A stretch of DNA of 64,000 bases from Prosapia bicincta (GCA_036971475.1 JBAIZL010000007.1:30111947-30175946), one strand, 5' to 3'. Counted from the stretch's first letter, positions 1 to 14,130 are shown. The notes: a model not told the origin generated them from the sequence alone. Program-made: numbers and translations.

Positions 1-1437
1 ATACTAAACATTAATAAATTTTCCGGTGCTAAATTCGTGAAACTATCCATTCAGAAAGTTTGTACAGGTGCCGATTTTGTTCCCATTTTGGATTTCTTCT
101 CTAAATAGAGTCCCGACCTTGAATTTACAGAAACTAAATACAAATTTTGACAGATAGACTACTCGTAACACAGCGATTTGACGCGTTCGAAACAGTTCGT
201 TCTACAAGTACAGAATTATTTCTTTTGTTGAATTTTTAACCAATAATATTTGTGCACACATTTTACGATCAGTTTCTTGTGCAACATTCGAATGAAGTGA
301 CTGCTTTAATCGTTACTAAAATATGTACTGTGACACGTGGTGTCATCTATCAGAGACGTCTGTACTGTTTGGTGGGGGAGATTCGAACTAATTTCTGTTG
401 AGGAGTAGAATTTCTCATTGTAAAATGTATCATTTTTCGATAAAATCATAAATGAAAAATTATTTTAGTGAAAATTTATATAGTGGGAATTTTTATTATG
501 ATAGATGTAATCAATGCTGAATGGTAAAAAAGAAAGAATGTTAGTCTCATTTCTTCTTTCCTTCTGTAAAGAGATTTACTGCACTGTAACGACGTGTGTG
601 TGTCTCCGGGCTACCAAGATGCACCCAAATCCAACACTCCCCGGCTGCTAGAGTCTAGCTTCATATTAAACTTGCACTTTTTGTGTTGTACGTCTTCATT
701 TTAAAAAAGCGTTTTTATTCATATCACTGGGCAAAATCATTGATGTTTTCATCAGACGGATTTGGCAGTAGATCAGTGGACCCCGTAGCATACAAAAACA
801 CCTAAATAAATACTCTAAGTATACAAGATCACATGTAATGATTACCAAGGCTTTTACACAGGCCAAACAGGGAGAAACTTCACCACACGGCACAAGTAAC
901 ACATAAAAACACACAAACCAAATCAAATTTCTCTATACTTATGCAGAACACACTACACAAATACACCAACATTGACACATCTGAAAGATCTTACACGACA
1001 GAAACTTTGAAGTATACAAACACCGCAAAAACCAACCACAACACATTATAAATGACAAAACATACTCAATAAAATACGATATCCGTACAAAAAATTAACA
1101 ACCACTCTATGAACAATAACATACCACAGATCACCAATACACCACATACTCACATTAATACAACACACCTGAGCAACAGTCTTGTCAGTGACTCACAGCA
1201 TTGAACAATGTATTTATCTAGTGTGAAACGCGTCTGCTGAAAAATATCTCCAAATAGTGGTTTTTTGCCAAGTGATATCAATAGAAAATACCATTTTAGT
1301 TATAGCTTTTTGTTATATTTATTGTGTTCATAGTTTTTCTAGAATACATCGTATTTTACTCTACATTACATTTAACCTGCTCCTGGATTCCTAGGCTTCC
1401 GGCAGTCTCCTATTGTCTACATCATACTCATTGCACA
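1..1437. other. AT-rich sequence without recognisable gene
   Basis: No reading frame here has a recognisable domain or splice structure. Short frames (for example 696-926 on minus and the start of 1324-1521 on plus) look like chance open stretches in AT-rich DNA. No RNA gene was recognised. Confidence 0.6.
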
Positions 1438-1445
1438 CGCACAAA
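1438..1445. repeat. Left target-site duplication of hAT MITE
   Basis: CGCACAAA, identical to 2080-2087 on the other side of the element. Confidence 0.75.
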
Positions 1446-2079
1446 CAGTGGCGGACTTAGGGGGAGAAGTTTATGGATCACGTGTCCTCAAAATGTGGAC
1501 AAGTTGAAATTTTTGACTTGAATATAATACTATTAAAGTAAAATAAAATGTCATTTCTGATGTTTGCATTCGTCCCTGATTTAAATATTCTTATTGATTA
1601 GTAGAATACGTTTACTAGCCCATATTAACCACGATAATACCGCACTATAGACATTATTAAATATGCCCACTCACAATGTAATAAAGGTTTTTTTCTGGCA
1701 TAAACGGAAATGGGGTGCCTGATGTGATTCTTGATACAAAACAATACAAGTACTAATTGACCTGAAAACTTAGTAAGTGGTTAACGAGGAAAATTATATT
1801 ATTAACTTGGCATTAGTTTACGACTATGTATACAATTTGTTTCTGTATTTTATAAAATTTAAGTTCGGATAGTCGTAAAATAATATAAAATTATTAAAGT
1901 TTCACCGAACGCAATGAACTACAAAATTCAAGAGGGTAACTAGAGTAAGCCTGTATCTATTTCCCCCAGATGGAACACCCCAAGAGTGTACACTATAGCT
2001 CCAATTATCCGAGAGGAGCCCCTTCTCCTCTCCCCCACCCATCAGTCCTCCCCGGAATATTTTTCTGGATCCGCCAATG
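1446..2079. mobile_element. hAT-type MITE, 634 bp, with 8-bp target duplication
   Basis: The left end reads CAGTGGCGGACTTAG and the right end, reverse-complemented, CATTGGCGGATCCAG, so the termini are imperfect inverted repeats. The element is flanked by an identical 8-bp direct repeat, CGCACAAA, at 1438-1445 and 2080-2087. An 8-bp target duplication with short CA-starting TIRs is the hAT superfamily signature. No transposase frame is present, so it is a non-autonomous element. Confidence 0.75.
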
Positions 2080-2087
2080 CGCACAAA
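2080..2087. repeat. Right target-site duplication of hAT MITE
   Basis: CGCACAAA, identical to 1438-1445. Confidence 0.75.
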
Positions 2088-3144
2088 TATTACAATCGTC
2101 TTTATATATTCATATCGGATAAAATCATATATCATTTTTCTAAATTAGTTCAATAATTAAATATATTATTTCACGTATTATTTGTGTTATATTGTTCTAA
2201 TGAATGTACGAAAAACATTAGATTTAAACCTAAATCGTACGAGTGCGAAAGCGCTTGTCCTACTTTCGTGGCGCGATTGATTGCTAATTACTAACTATTC
2301 AGTCAAAATACCTTTGACGTTTGATTAATCAAAAGCATAACATGATGCTGAGATGGCGTGGCCCGGTGCGGACAGCTGCCAGACACGTAGATCTGGATGG
2401 TCCAAGTTATAGCTAACTTCAGCAAGACAATAAACGTAACCTATTTATTAATTATTCTAATTTATTAATTTTATAGTTTAGATATATTATTATAGTAATA
2501 TACATAATAATGTAAATGTTATTTATTGTAGTTTCTATTTTTTTTTAATTTTTATTTTAATAATATTATTATAAACTGGCCTTATTTGACAAACCATTAA
2601 TTTTCTTGTATTATCTTAGCCTAAATACTCATATAACTAAAGTGTCAAATAACTCTTTGGTTCTTCTCGGAACAAAGTCGACACTTATATTCTGTCAACT
2701 CTTAAATCTTCTAACCATGGACTAGTTATCCAGAAGTGGAAGAGCCACTGTACTTGGATGTAGGTGAAGTCTCTTTCTAGGTTTTTTTTACCGATCTTCT
2801 TTATTTCTTCTGCTACCGTCGGGATATCCAGTTCTCGGTGAATGAAGGTCTTTGCTTTGCATATACCAGGGAGCATAAACCATATTTCTCAGTGCCTTAT
2901 TTTGGAACATCTTAAGAATTTTTACATTAGATTCCTTATTACATCCCTACAGTTGATTGTCATACAGCCAAACTGGTTTGAAGATATGATTGTACATTTT
3001 TATTTTATTACATAGTAAGAGGATTGAGTTTCTACCCAAGCGCTAATAGACTGATCTTCACTTCAGATAGGGAAATTCGTATATTTGAGTACTCTTTCTG
3101 CCTTTCCTTACTGCAAAATATTCTTAAAACTATATTATTAAAAA
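2088..3144. other. AT-rich sequence without recognisable gene
   Basis: Mostly A/T-rich, with a slightly GC-richer patch near 2340-2420. No gene, RNA or repeat could be supported. Confidence 0.55.
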
Positions 3145-3152
3145 CTTTAACC

Positions 3153-3775
3153 AATAGGTTCCTAAACTGAGGGGGCGCCTAATTCTCATTTAGTTAAAAC
3201 TTAGGTACGCAATTTATCAACACTTGAAACTAATTTTACACCTCAGATTCTTTTCCATAGGTATTCTTATTGACCATGACGTTCAGAAAATTTAAATGAA
3301 ATGTATGCATTTATAAAAGAAATATAAGTAAAGGTTGTGCAAATTTTTTAAACTAGAAATTAAATCAACATGACTGCTTGAAATGAATAATAGTACAAAA
3401 GTGTCGCGAAACGAATGTTTGCCATTCAGTGTGGCAACAGCGCATATCTTATTTTTGGATAAAACACTTAAAAAAGTGTATCACAGGCTTCTCTTCGATT
3501 ATACTTCCCTTTTTCAAGCACCTACTTGTGCGAGAAAACATTTTCGGCACTTGTTGCAATAAAACAAAATATTGGAACAAACTTGATGTTGCTAATGAAT
3601 AGGGTTGTGCATTTACTAAAAGACAAGCTGAAATATGGATGCTAGTGAAATAAATGCAAGCTCATCCATCTCACTAACAGATTTTCCTCTTATTAGTTAA
3701 ACTTTACCTTGTGAATTAGAACTTGAAATTTTACATATTTCTTGTGAACGTATGTATAAATAAATATATTGTTTT

Positions 3776-3813
<38 letters not shown>

Positions 3814-3926
3814 TGTTTCTTTTTTATATGCACATAATATTTATTTATAGCGTAGAGTAAAGGGGGCGTGTGAGTGTTTCATTTCAAGAACAGGGGGCGT
3901 CATACCAACAATATTGGGAGCCCCTG
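3153..3926. mobile_element. Probable degenerate hAT-like element
   Basis: The left end (AATAGGTTCCTAAACTG followed by GGGGGCG) and the reverse-complemented right end (CAGGGGCTCCCAATATTG, then CGCCCCC) look like diverged inverted termini of the common hAT type CAGGGGTTCCCAAA. Flanks share CTTTAA (3145-3150 and 3927-3932), a 6-of-8 match for an 8-bp duplication. There is no transposase frame, and a TA microsatellite has expanded inside. The call is tentative because the left terminus is eroded. Confidence 0.4.
3778..3808. repeat. (TA)n microsatellite
   Basis: About 15 TA dinucleotides, uninterrupted, inside the probable hAT relic. Confidence 0.9.
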
Positions 3927-4119
3927 CTTTAAATAGTACTCTCATGTAAAGACTTGGGTGTTAGGGAGTCGTAGTGGACGAGTCTGGGAATGACAGAAGT
4001 CGATATGCAGGCCTATAACCCTAATTAATTCTTGAATTTTGTAGTCCATTACGTTTGGTGAATCTTATTAATCACTTAAACAATAGTTTATGACTATTTG
4101 AACTATCTGAACTGCCTCG

Positions 4120-4167
4120 GAGATACTGATGAAGATCGGCACATGGCGATCGAAAACGTTCTGTCTC
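4120..4167 (+). ncRNA. Hammerhead-ribozyme-like motif (type I, minimal stem III), core intact
   Basis: In order: stem I 5' strand GAGATA (4120-4125); core CTGATGA (4126-4132); one extra A; stem II GATCG/CGATC (4134-4138 with 4147-4151) around an 8-base loop; core GAA (4152-4154); palindromic stem III AACGTT (4155-4160); C17 (4161); stem I 3' strand TGTCTC (4162-4167), which pairs with GAGATA using one G-U pair. Expected cleavage is after C4161. All invariant core residues are present. The extra base between CTGATGA and stem II departs from the textbook core but recurs in the other copies here. Activity is inferred. Confidence 0.6.
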
Positions 4168-4862
4168 AGTAAGTTTTAACTAATTTACTAAACCTAATGA
4201 ATAGGTTTGAATAAACTAATCATAAGAACACATTGATTCTGACTGGGAAATAATTCTACCAGGAACGTTTGGTGTCGATGTACCTGAAAGGCGTTGCTCC
4301 AGAGACCTACTTCCAGTATTTAGTAGTCATTGGCTAATGAAATGTTTTTTTCGTATTTAAATGGAGTTGTATAAGTTTGTAGATGTTATGCGCTGATCGA
4401 AACGGATTAACGAGATTATATAAAGCGCTGTGCTCGTGCGCACTACAATGGATTATAGCGAGTCAGATCTGTCATGTCGAAATGATTTTAAACATTGATT
4501 TCAACTTGGCATTAAATTTTTTGACAAGATTTGGTTTCATAACCAGTACTGCACAAAAAAACAAAACATTCTGAGTTAATGACTATCCAGGCAGCCAACC
4601 CCCATTATGAGATTAGCATTTCTATAAACAAATATTCAAGTTACGTTTTTCCTGCGACTATTTCTTATAAAATATTATTGTTGCCAAATGAATGATTTTT
4701 TTCCTTCTTAAATTTCGTTCTGCCGGATTTTATATTTTTGCTGATTTACCAATTATAAATTGTTACTCCCGTGTTAATTTGTCCACAATTTAAACACAAA
4801 ATACATAATTTTTTATTGCCTATGATTATTAGTCAAATTAGTTCAATTTATCAAAGAGTGTT
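4168..4862. other. AT-rich sequence, no gene seen
   Basis: A 63-codon frame at 4383-4574 has no recognisable features. Nothing else is supported. Confidence 0.55.
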
Positions 4863-5095
<233 letters not shown>

Positions 5096-6200
5096 GTAGG
5101 TATTGTGAATATGAGATAAAAGAAGGAGATTAGATATAATGTGAAAAAGAAATATTTAAAGAAATCAAGAGGGTTTTTGTAGTTCACTGGAAATCTTCGC
5201 CTACGAAGAACGAGGAGTGAATATAGCTAAAATTAATGCTTCAGAAATCCTTGGTACAAGTTATAGGAGAATCGCTAAATGTACCTAATAATCCCATTCC
5301 TGTCCCTTGTCTTATATGGGATATAGACGTCTCCTAAATTTACTAGAAATAGTTTGCATAAAGTCTGGTATTTTATAACGACCAGTAAGCTGTTCAACGA
5401 TTCTTTATTAATCAGTAACGGGTACAGATACAGTCACTGAGTCCCATTTCCGAGTCACGTGTAATAAAGTTATTTCTGACCTTCCAGAGTCCTCTAGCCT
5501 TCTGTCATCTCGTTCACCTATGTTAAACCTAATTTCATATTCCAACAGTCGATCATTCAGCGACAGTATTAAATTTACACTTTCTTATTGAAGGCGTCGT
5601 TCGGTGTCTACTGGAATATATCTGGATCGAATATCTAAAAGGTTTCACTGATTGATCTATTTGTTTATATAAACAGCTCCTCCAAGGTGACCGCCATACG
5701 TTTAACATTATGTATCCTCATGTCGATAGTCAGTCCAACAAAGAGACAAAAAAGTCGGATTATTTAAATTTAAAATCGCGCCGTGTTGTTTGTACCTGTT
5801 TCTTGGATAACACTTATTCATGTGTATATTTTTATATTCAGATATCGACTCTGACAAAGAATAAAAAAGTCTTACAAACTATTAAACTTCTGAGTCAAGT
5901 GTTCAAGCATTAGAGAGAATTTAACTGACAGATTAGTTTTAAATAACGGATGTACTTCCTAATTAGCGCTACCAAGTAAAACCTTAATGGTGAGATTGTG
6001 TGATCCTACTCTATGTTGAAAATATTATTTCATGTTTTCATTTTATATTTTGTCGTACAATGTACAAATGCCTGTGTTATTAACCCACTACTAATATTCA
6101 ATACTGACTACGTTCACCCATTACTTAATGAGAGTATTTAAAGCGGGCAATTAATTTTATTGCAAGGTAACTTTGATAGAGTATTTCTATTTTTGAAAAT
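5096..6200. other. Unique AT-rich sequence, no gene seen
   Basis: Only short frames without domains or codon bias. The sequence runs directly into the 68-bp satellite. Confidence 0.55.
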
Positions 6201-7212
6201 GGCTACTTACTTTCTCTATGGCCCAACCCTAACCCTGACGTCAAGCATTACTCCTTTGTTAGCCCTAAAACTATCTACTTTCACCACGGCCCACCCTCAA
6301 CCCTAACGTCAAGCATTACTCCTCTGTTAGCCCTAAGTATACCTACCTTCACCACGGCCCACCCTCAACCCTAACGTCAATCATTACTTCTCTGTTAGCC
6401 CTAAGGATATCTACTTTCACCACGGCCCACCCAAAACCCTGACGTCAAGCATTACTCCTCTGTTACACCCTAAGGCTTTTTACTTTTACCACGGCCCACC
6501 TTCAACCCCAACGTCAAGCATTTTCTCCTCTGTTAGCCCTAAGGTTACCTACTTTCACCACGGCCCACCCTGAACACTAACGTCAAGCATTACTCCTCTG
6601 TTAGCAATAAGGCTACCTACATTCACCACCGCCCAACCTCAACCCTAACGTCAAGCATTATTCCTTTGTTAGCCCTAAGGCTACCTACATTTATCACGGC
6701 CCACCCTTAACCCTAACGTCATACATTATTCCTTTGATTGACCTAAAGCTCACATACTTTCACCAACGCCCACCCTCAACCCTAACTTCAAGCATTACTT
6801 CTCTGTTAGCCCTAAGACTACCTATTTTTATCATGGCCCACCCTAAACCCTAAAGTCAAGCATTACTCCTCTGTTAGCCCTAAGGCTACCTACTTTCACC
6901 ACGGCCCACCCTAAACCCTGACGTCTATCATTACTCCTTTTTTAGCCTAAAGGCTACCTACTTTCACCACTGTCCACCCTCAACCCTAACGTCAAGCATT
7001 ACTCCTTTGTTAGCCCTAAGGTTACCTACCTTCACCACGGCCCACCCTCAACCTTGACGTCAAGTATTACTCCTCTGTTGGCCCTAAGGCTACCAACATT
7101 CTCCATGGCGAACTTTAACCCTGACGTCAAGCATTACACCTTTGTTAGCCCTATAGCTACCTACTTTCACCACGGCCCACCCTCAACCTTGACGTCAAGC
7201 ATTACCCCTCTG

Positions 7213-7892
7213 TTAGCAATAAGGCTACCTATTTTCACCACCGCCCACCCTCAACCTTGACGTCAAGCATTATTCCTTTGTTAGCCCTAAGGCTACCTAC
7301 ATTCATCAAGGCCCACCCTTAACTCTAACGTCAAGCATTACTCCTCTGTTATCAATAAGGCTACCTTCTTTCACCACTGCCCACCCTCAACCCTAACGTC
7401 AAACATTACTCATCTGTTAGCCCTAAGTATACCTACCTTCACCACGGCCCACCCTCAAACCTAACGTCTATCATTGCTTCTCTATTAGCCCTAAGGCTAC
7501 CTACTTTCACCACGGCCCACCCTCAACCTTGACGTCAAGCATTACTCCTCTGTTAGCAATAAGGCTACCTATTTTCACCACCGCCCACCCTCAAACCTAA
7601 CGTCAAGCATTATTCCTTTGTTAGCCCTAAGGCTACCTACATTCATCAAGGCCCACCCTTAACCCTAACGTCAAGCATTACTCCTCTGTTATCAATAAGG
7701 CTACCTTCTTTCACCACTGCCCACCCTCAACCCTAACGTCAAACATTACTCATCTGTTAGCCCTAAGTATACCTACCTTCACCACGGCCCACCCTCAAAC
7801 CTAACGTCTATCATTGCTTCTCTATTAGCCCTAAGGCTACCTACTTTCACCACGGCCCACCCAAAACCCTGACGTAAAGCATTACTCCTCTG
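7213..7892 (+). repeat. 340-bp (5-unit) higher-order duplication within the 68-bp satellite
   Basis: The block beginning AAGGCTACCTATTTTCACC at 7221 recurs at 7561 with the same ordered set of five unit variants, an exact 340-bp (5 x 68) offset and only a few differences. Confidence 0.8.
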
Positions 7893-10800
7893 TTATACCC
7901 GAAGGCTACTTACTTTTACCACGGCCCACCTTCAAACCCAACGTCAAGCATTCTCTCCTCTTTTAGCGATAAGGTTACCTAATTTCACCACCGCCCAACC
8001 TCAACCCTAACGTCAAGCATTATTCCTTTGTTAGCCCTAAGGCTACCTAGATTCATCACGGCCCACCCATAACCCTAACGTCAAACATTACTCCTTTGTT
8101 AGCCCTAAAGCTAACATACTTTCACCAACGCCCACCCTCAACCCTAACTTCAAGCATAACTTCTCTGTTAGCCCTAAGGCTACCTATCTTTATCATAGCC
8201 TACTCTAAACCCTAAAGTCAAGCATTACTCCTCTGTTAGCCCTAAGGCTACCTACCTTCACCACGGCCCAACCTCAACCCTAACGTCAATCATTACTTCT
8301 ATGTTAGCCCTAAGGATATCTACTTTCACCACGGCCCACCCAAAACCCTGACGTCAAGCATTACTCCTCTGTTATATCGTAAGGCTTTTTACTTTTACCA
8401 CGGCCCACCTTCAACCCCAACGTCAAGCATTTTCTCCTCTGTTAGCCCTAAGGTTACGTACTTTCACCACTGCCCACCCTCAACCCTAACGTGAGCATTT
8501 CTCCTTGGCTAGCCAAGATTACCTATCTTCACCACGGCCCACCCTCAACCTTGACGTCAAGCATTACTCCTCTGTTGGCACTAAGGCTACCTACTTTCAC
8601 CACGGCCCACTCTCAACCTTGACGTCAAGCATTACTCCTCTGTTAGCAATAAGGCTACCTATTTCACCACCGCCCACCCTCAACCCTAACGTCAAGCATT
8701 ATTCCTTTGTTAGCCCTAAGGCTACCTACATTCATCAAGGCCCCCCCTTAACCCTAACTTCAAGCATTACTCCTCTGTTAAACCCTAAGGCTACCGACTT
8801 TACCACGGCCCACCTTCAACCCCAACGTCAAGCATTACTCCTCTGTTAGCCCCAAGGCTACCTACCTTCACCACGGCCCACCCTCAACCCTGAAGTCAAT
8901 CATTACTCCTCTGCTATACCCAAGGCTACCTACTTTCACCACGGCCCACCCTCAACCCTGTCGTCAAGCATTATTCTTTTTTTAGCCCTAAGACTACCTA
9001 CTTTCACCACGACCCACCCTCAACCCTAACGTCAAGCATTACACCTCTGTTAGCCCTAAGGCTACCTACCTAAAACCACGGCCCACCCAAACCACTGACG
9101 TCAAGCATTACTCATCTGTTATACCCTATGTCTACCTACTTTTACCTCAGCCCACCTTCAACCCCAACGTCAAGGATTACTCATTTGTTAGCCCTATAGC
9201 TACCTACTTTCACCACGCCCCATCCTCAACCCTGACGTCAAGCATTACTCCTCTATTAGTTCTAAGTCTACCTACTTTCAACAACGCCCACCCTTAGCCC
9301 TAACTTCAAGCATTATTCTTCTGTTAGCCCTAAGGCTACCTACATTCAATACGGCCCACCCTCAACCCTGACGTCAATCTTTATTCCTCTGTTAGCCCTA
9401 AGGCTACCTACTTTCACCACGGCCCACCCTCAACCCTGACGTCAAGCATTACTCCTCTGTTGGCCCAAAGGCTACCTACTTTCTCCATGGCCCAACCTTA
9501 CCCCTGACGTCAAGCATTACTCCTCTGTTGGCCCAAAGGCTACCTACTTTCTCCATTGCCCAACCTTAACCCTGACGTCAAGCATTACACCTTTGTTAGC
9601 CCTATAGCTACCTACTTTCACCACGCCCCATCCTCAACCCTGACGTCAAGCATTACTCCTCTATTAGTTCTAAGTCTACCTACTTTCATCATGGACCAAC
9701 CCTAACCCTGACGTCAAGCATTACCTCTTTGTTAGCCCTATGGCTACCTACTTTCACCACGGCCCACCCTGAACCCTAACGTCTAGTATTATTCCTTTAT
9801 TATACCCTAAGGCTACTTTCTTTTACTACGGCCCAACTTCAACCCCAACGTCAAGCATTTTCTCCTTTGTTAGCCCTAAGGCTACCTACATTCTTCACGG
9901 CCAACACTTAACCCTAACGTCAAGCATTACTCCATTGTTAGCCCTAAGGCTACCTACTTACACCACGGTCCACCCTCAACCCTAACGTCAATCATTACTT
10001 CACATTTAGCCCTAAGGCTACCTACTTTCATCACGCCCCACCGTCAACCCTGACGTCAATCATTACTCCTCTGTTAGCCCTTGGGCTACCTCTTTTCACC
10101 ACTGCCCACCCAAAACCCTGACGTCAAGCATTACTCCTGTTACATCCTAGGGCTACCTACTTTTACCACGGCCCACATTCAACATCAACGACAAGCATTA
10201 CTCCTCTGTTAGCCCCAAATCTATCTACTTTCACCACTGCCCACCATCATCACCCTAACCTCAAGCATTAATCGTTTGTTATCCCTAAGACTACCTACTT
10301 TCACCACGGCCCTCCCTCAATCCTGACGTCAATCATTACTCCTCTGTTAGCCTTAAGGCTACCTTCTTTCACCACGGCCCACCCTCAATCCTGACGTCAA
10401 GCATTACCCCTCTGTTAGCCCTAAGGCTACCTTACTTTCACCTTGGCCCACCCTCAACCCTGACGTCAAACATTACACCTTTGTTAGTTCTAAAGCTAAC
10501 ATACTTTCACCAACGCCCAACCTCAACCCTAACTTCAAGCATTACTCTTCTGTTAGCCCTAAGGCTACCTACTTTCACCACGGCTCACCCTCAACCCTGA
10601 CGTCAAGCATTACTCCTCTATTAGCCCTTAGACTACCTATTTTTAACATGGCCCACCCTTAGCCCTATCGTCTAACATTACTCCTTTGTTAGCCCAAATG
10701 CGACCTACTTACACCACTGCCCACCCTCAACTCTAACTCAAGAATTACTCCTCATTTAGCCCTAAGGCTACCTACTTTCACCAAGTTCCACCCTCAACTC

Positions 10801-13800
10801 TGACGTCAAGCATTACTCCTCTGTTAGCCCTAAAGCTACCTACTTTCACCACGGCCCTCCCTTAACCATAACGGTAAGCATTACTTCTTTGTTATCCCTA
10901 AGGCTACCTACTTTCACCAAGTTCCATTCTCAGCCCTAACGTCAAGCTTTACTACTCTGTTACCCCTAAGGCCACCTAATTTCACCACAGCCCACCATCA
11001 ACCCTAACGCCAAGCATTACTCCTTTGTTAGGCCTAAAGCTACCTACTTCCACCACGGTCCAACCTCAACCCTAACCTCAAGCATTAATCCTCTTTTAGC
11101 CCTAAGGCTACCTACTTCCACCACGGCCCACCCTCCACACTATCGTCAAGCATTACTTCTTTTTTAGCCCTAAGGCTATCACCTTTCACCACGGCCCACC
11201 CTTAACCCTAACGTGAAGCAATGCTCCTCTGTTAGCCCTAAGGCTACCTAAATTCATCCCGGTCCACCCTCAACCCTGACGTCAAGCATTAATCCTTTGT
11301 TAGCCCTAGGGCTACCTACTTTCACCACGGTCCAACCTTTAACCCTTAAGTCAAGCATTACTACTCTGTTAGCCCTAAGGCTACCTACTTTCACCACGGC
11401 CCAACCTCAATCCTGACGTCAAGCATTACTCCTCTGTTAGTCCTGTGGCTACCTTACTTTCACCATGAACCACCCTCAACCCTAACTTCAAACATTATTC
11501 CTCTGTTAGCCCTAAGGCTACCTACATTCACCACGGCCCACCCTCAACCCTAACGTCAAGCATTATTCCTCTGTTGGCCCAAAGGCTACCTACTTTCTCC
11601 ATGGCCCAACCTTAACCCTGACGTCAAGCACTACAAATTTGTTGGTCCTATAGCTACCTACTTTCACCACAGCCCACCCTCAACCCTAAAGTCAAGCATT
11701 ACTCCTCTGTTAGCCCTAAGGCTACCTACATTTACCACGGCCCTCCCTCAACCCTAATGTCAAGCATTACTCCTTTGTTACCCCTAAGGCTACCTACTTT
11801 CACCACGGCCCACCCTAAACCCTAACGTCAAGCATTACTCCTTTTTTAGTACTAAAACTACCTACTTTCACAACAGCCCAACCTCAACCTTTACGTAGAG
11901 CATTACTCCTCTGTTAGCCCTAAGCCTTCCTATTTTTAACATGGACCACCCTAAACCATAAAGTCAAGCATTTTTCCTCTGTTATTACTAAGGCTACATA
12001 CATTCACCACGGCCCACCCTCAACCCTAAGGTCAGGCATTTCTCCTTTGTTAGCCCTAAGGCTCCCTACATTAACCACATCCCACCCTTAACCCTTACGT
12101 CAATCATTATTCCTTAGTTAGCCCTAAGGCTACCTACTTTCATCACGACCCACCCTCAACCCTGTCGTCAAGCATTACTCCACTGTTAGCCCTAAGAAGA
12201 CCTACTTTCACCATTTACCACCCTCAATCCTGACGTCAAGCATTACTCCTCTGTTAGCAATAAGGCTAACTATTTTCACCATGGCCCAACCTTAACCCTG
12301 ACGTCAAGCATTACTCGTTTTTTAGCTCTAAGGCTACCTACATTCCCCTCGGCCCACCCTCAACCCTAATTTCAAGCATTACTCCTCTGTTAGCCCTAAG
12401 GCTACCTACTTTCACCAAAGCCCACCCTCTACCCTTACGTCAATCATTACTCCTATGTTAGCCCTAAGGCTACCTACTTTCACCACGGCCCACCTAAAAC
12501 CCTGACGTCAAGCAATACTCTTCTATTATACCCTAAGTTTACCTACTATTACCAAGGCCCCCCTTCAACCCTGACGTCAAGCATTACTCCTCTGTTAGCT
12601 CTAAGGCTACCTATTTTACACACTGCCCACCCTAAACCCTAAAGTCAAGCATTACTCCACTGTTAGCCCTAAGGCTACCTACTTTCACCATGGCCCAACC
12701 TCAACCCTGACGTCAAGCATTACACCTTTGATAGCCCTTAGGCTTCCTACTTTCACCACGACCTTCCCTCAACCCTAACGTCAGGCATTTCTCCTTTGCT
12801 AACCCTAAGGCTACCGACATTCACCACGGCTCACCCTCGTCCCTAACGTCAAGCATTACTCCTTTTTTAGCCCTAAAACTACCTACTTTCACAACTACCC
12901 AACCTCAACCTTTACGTCAATCATTACTCCTCTGTTAGCCCTAAGGCTCCCTACATTCACCACTTCTCACCTTCAAGGTGACAACACTAACTTCAATCAT
13001 TACTCGTCTGTTAGTCCTAAAGCTAGTTAAATTCACCACGGCCCACCCTTAGCCCTGACGTCAATCATTACTCCTCTCTTAGCCCTAAGGGTACCTACTT
13101 TCACCACGGCCCACCCTCAACCCTGATGTTTATCATTACTCCTTTGTTAGTTCTATAGCTACCTACTTTCAACACGGCCCATCCTCAACTCTGACGTCAA
13201 GCATTACTCCCCTATTAGGTCTAGGTCTACCTACTTTCTCCTTAGCCCAACCTCATCCCTGACGTCAAGCATTACTCCTTTGATAGCCCTAAGGCTACCT
13301 ACTTTCACTACGGCCCACTCTCAACAATAACGTCAAGCATTACTACTCTGTTTGCCCTAAGGCTACCTACTTTCACCACGCCCCACCCTCAACCCTGTCG
13401 TCAAGCATTACTCCTCTGTTAGCCCTAAGGCTACCTACATTCACTACGGCCCTCCCTCAACCATAACGTTAAGCATTACTTCTTTGTTAGCCCTAAGGCT
13501 ACCTACTTCCACCAAGGGCAACTCTCAGCCCTAACGTCAAGCTTTTCTACTCAGTTACCCCTAAGGCTACGTAAATTCAAAACAGCCCACCATCAAACCC
13601 TAACGTCAAGCACTACACCTTTGTTAGCCCTAATGCTACCTACGTTCACCACGGACCACCCTCAACCCTGACGTCAAGCATTAATCCTGTGTTGGCCCTA
13701 AGGCTACCTACGTTCTCCATGGCCCAACCTTAACCCTGACATCAAACATTAAACCTTTGTCAGCCCTATTGCTACCTACTTTCACCACGGCCCATCCTCA

Positions 13801-13929
13801 ACTCTGACGTCAAGCATTACTCCTTTATTAGCCTTAAGTCTACCTACTTTCACATAGGCCCAACCTACACCCTGACGTCAAGCTTTAATCCTCGGTTTGC
13901 CCTAAGTTTTCCTACTTTCACATAGGCCA

Positions 13930-14130
13930 AACCTCAACCTTTACGTCCAGCATTATTCCTCTGTTAACCCTAAGGCTACCTACTTTCACCATGGCCCAAC
14001 CTCAACCTTTACGTCCAGCATTATTCCTCTGTTAACCCTAAGGCTACCTACTTTCACCATGGCCCAACCTCAACCTTTACGTCCAGCATTATTCCTCTGT
14101 TACCCTAAGGCTACCTACTTTCACCATGGC
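13930..14130 (+). repeat. Local triplication of one 68-bp variant
   Basis: Three consecutive units share the rare ACCTTTACGTCCAGCATT variant and are almost identical, indicating recent local unit amplification. Confidence 0.75.

Noticed and set aside
720..770. Minus-strand CTGATGAAAACATCA as a ribozyme
   Set aside because: It is a small hairpin without GAA and stem I in the right places.
2335..2415. Possible tRNA or tRNA-derived SINE head
   Set aside because: A GC-richer stretch with GCTGAGATGGC and TTCAGC ends, but no convincing B box or cloverleaf.
7054..8849. Short frames inside the 68-bp satellite
   Set aside because: Products repeat with the satellite period and are broken by stops in neighbouring units; no gene.
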